A stretch of 7,841 nt of DNA from Acidiferrobacter sp. (GTDB lineage Bacteria > Pseudomonadota > Gammaproteobacteria > Arenicellales > UBA868): contig NZKZ01000095.1 in NCBI GenBank assembly GCA_002694065.1, positions 1 through 7,841 of the forward strand, given 5' to 3'. Position 1 is the first letter of the stretch, and the number at the start of each line of letters is the position of its first letter. This document shows, one piece after another, positions 6,374 through 7,841 of the stretch. The notes below the pieces were generated by a model. It saw nothing but the letters and a program-made list of their open reading frames with translations, was not told the origin of the DNA and searched no databases. The position numbers and the translations under genes were made by a program.

Positions 6374-7498
6374 ATGGGTCTAGATCAGGAACTTGCCGGA
6401 TTGCTCGTGGTCTCTATGGAGCAGGCGGTGGCCGCTCCATATTGCGGATTGATGCTGGCGGATGCGGGGGCCCGCGTTATCAAGGTGGAACGCAAGGAAG
6501 GAGACTTTGCGCGAGGCTACGATCGAGGCGCGAGTGGCAACAGTGTGTTTTTCTCCTGGCTCAATCGCGGCAAGGAGTCCGTCGCCCTTGATCTCAATAT
6601 CGATGCTGATGAGGCCCTGTTGCGGTCAATGCTGAAAGAAGCGGATGTCTTCCTGCATAACCTGGCGCCGGGGTCCCTGGCACGCAGAGGCTTTGGCGGT
6701 GATGCCTTGCGGGAACACAATCCGGGACTCATTACCTGTGAGATCAACGGTTACGGATCCACAGGGCCGGGTGCCCGTAAAAAAGCCTATGACTTTCTGG
6801 TTCAAGCCGAAAGTGGAATCTGCGCGGTCAACGGCACCCGTGAACAACCCGCCCGGGTCGGGATTTCCATTTGTGACATTGCGACCGGACAGACCGCGTT
6901 TTCTTCGATCCTGAGGGCGCTTATCCAGCGTGGCCGCACCGGCACAGGCATTGATATATCGATTGCCATGTTTGATGTGATGGCAGACTTCATGAACTTT
7001 CCTCTGTTGTCGCACCGTTATCTCGGCGGGGCGCCCGAGCGGATGAGTCTGACCCATGCGTTGATAGCGCCTTATGGGGCGTACTCGGTAAAAGGAGGGG
7101 GCCAGATTCTGATCGCCATCCAGAGTGATCGTGAGTGGTGTGTTTTTTGTGATGCCGTGCTGGGTCAGCCCGAGTTGGGGCCGGATCCGCGTTTCGTCGA
7201 TAACACTGAGCGCGTCAGAAATCGTGAAGTGATGGACAAGATTATCAGCACCGTCTTTGGCCGTTTTGATATCGACGAGATGGCTACGTTGCTGGACGGG
7301 GCACAAATTGCGAACGGGCGTCTCAGTACGGTTGAGGATCTGTCGAACCACGAACTTATTCGAAATCAGGTGGCCCACTTTGACGGCGTGGAGGTCAGCA
7401 TGGCGGATCTGCCGGTGGTGACAGAAGGTGCCCGCCCCACGGCAGTCCCGGTATTGGACCAGCATGGTTCGTCCATTCGAAAAGAGTTTTCCCTTTAA
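6374..7498 (+). CDS. Class III CoA-transferase (CaiB/BaiF/Frc family)
   Basis: 374-residue CoA-transferase that moves CoA from an acyl-CoA donor to a carboxylic acid through an aspartyl-CoA thioester; family members run about 380-430 aa. Landmarks: EQAVAAPYCGLMLADAGA (16-33), IKVERKEGDFAR (36-47), LNRGKESVALDL (63-74), NLAPGSLARRGFG (96-108), INGYGSTGPGARKKAYDF (124-141) and VGISICDIATG (162-172), where Asp168 should be the catalytic nucleophile. The YDFLVQAESG and PYGAYSVKGG segments resemble the group containing mesaconyl-CoA C1-C4 CoA-transferase. It lies 154 bases after the demethylase-like gene and 26 bases before an acyl-CoA dehydrogenase, a pairing typical of carboxylic acid catabolism. 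ATG 6374 has no visible ribosome binding site but matches the family N-terminus. Substrate is unknown; methylmercaptopropionate is a guess from context. Confidence 0.92.
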   Translation: MGLDQELAGLLVVSMEQAVAAPYCGLMLADAGARVIKVERKEGDFARGYDRGASGNSVFFSWLNRGKESVALDLNIDADEALLRSMLKEADVFLHNLAPGSLARRGFGGDALREHNPGLITCEINGYGSTGPGARKKAYDFLVQAESGICAVNGTREQPARVGISICDIATGQTAFSSILRALIQRGRTGTGIDISIAMFDVMADFMNFPLLSHRYLGGAPERMSLTHALIAPYGAYSVKGGGQILIAIQSDREWCVFCDAVLGQPELGPDPRFVDNTERVRNREVMDKIISTVFGRFDIDEMATLLDGAQIANGRLSTVEDLSNHELIRNQVAHFDGVEVSMADLPVVTEGARPTAVPVLDQHGSSIRKEFSL

Positions 7499-7524
7499 CC
7501 GTATTCGCCACCAGCCGAAACGTC

Positions 7525-7841
7525 ATGAGTATCAAACCCCCCACATACGAACTAGACCACCCCGAAATACGCGAAAGCGTTTCGCGCCTGTGTGAGGATT
7601 TTCCGGGAGAGTATTGGCGCAAGTGTGACCGCGAACAGGCGTATCCCGGCGAGTTTGTGAAGGCGCTGACCGAGTCGGGCTTTTTAGGGGCACTGATTCC
7701 TGAATCCTATGGGGGTTCGGGTTTGCCACTCTCAGCCGGTGCGGCGATTCTTGAGGAGATTCACCGCTCGGGCAGTAACGCCGGGGCGTGCCACGCCCAG
7801 ATGTACACCATGGGCACATTGCTGCGACACGGATCTGAAGC
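7525..7841 (+). CDS. Acyl-CoA dehydrogenase, N-terminal part (3' partial)
   Basis: Open from ATG 7525 to the window end, 105 complete codons. The product matches the N-terminal helical domain of FAD-dependent acyl-CoA dehydrogenases: YWRKCDREQAYPGEFVKAL (30-48), GFLGALIPESYGGSGL (52-67) and AAILEEIHRSG (73-83). These enzymes make a 2-enoyl-CoA and pass electrons to ETF. The CDR..YP..FVKAL spacing is also seen in CaiA-type enzymes. The short N-terminal lead-in fits the usual ~380-residue dehydrogenases rather than the much longer DmdC-type methylmercaptopropionyl-CoA dehydrogenases. The FAD-binding and catalytic Glu regions lie beyond the window. It starts 26 bases after the CoA-transferase stop, so the two are probably co-transcribed and act in sequence. 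No clear ribosome binding site precedes the ATG. Confidence 0.9.
   Translation, partial: MSIKPPTYELDHPEIRESVSRLCEDFPGEYWRKCDREQAYPGEFVKALTESGFLGALIPESYGGSGLPLSAGAAILEEIHRSGSNAGACHAQMYTMGTLLRHGSE

Noticed and set aside
6626..7465. 279-codon open frame on the minus strand inside the CoA-transferase
   Set aside because: It lies antisense to a gene with strong family motifs throughout, and its product shows no recognisable domain. It is a frame shadow.

Overview
The window is a single, entirely plus-strand run of eight metabolic genes, six complete and one cut at each end. All complete genes are intact and none shows frameshifts. No RNA genes, insertion sequences, CRISPR arrays or integrase-type genes were seen, and no gene-free stretch exceeds about 155 bases. 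The gene families suggest a proteobacterium. The DMSP-demethylase-like gene and oligopeptide-type ABC transporter would fit a marine heterotroph, but the sequence does not allow a firmer taxonomic call.

Layout: (1) 1-948, C-terminal part of an oligopeptide/dipeptide-type ABC transporter ATPase; (2) 960-2390, amidase-signature hydrolase, 11 bases downstream; (3) 2415-3326, PhzF-family isomerase-like protein with unusual active-site positions; (4) 3380-4486, histidinol-phosphate-aminotransferase-like PLP enzyme, preceded by a strong sigma-70-like promoter that would give an almost leaderless mRNA; (5) 4592-5020, small GlcG/HbpS-type protein; (6) 5113-6219, full-length DmdA-like tetrahydrofolate-dependent demethylase; (7) 6374-7498, class III (CaiB/BaiF) CoA-transferase; (8) 7525-end, N-terminus of an acyl-CoA dehydrogenase.

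Read together, this looks like an uptake-and-catabolism locus: import of a small peptide- or amide-like solute, amide hydrolysis, isomerisation and transamination, removal of a methyl group to tetrahydrofolate, then CoA activation and alpha,beta-oxidation. The individual family calls are well supported; the pathway is inference. The most interesting point is a DmdA-like demethylase placed directly before a CoA-transferase and an acyl-CoA dehydrogenase, rather than before the usual CoA ligase (dmdB). This could be an alternative route for methylmercaptopropionate, or a pathway for a different methylated (sulfonium or betaine-like) compound.
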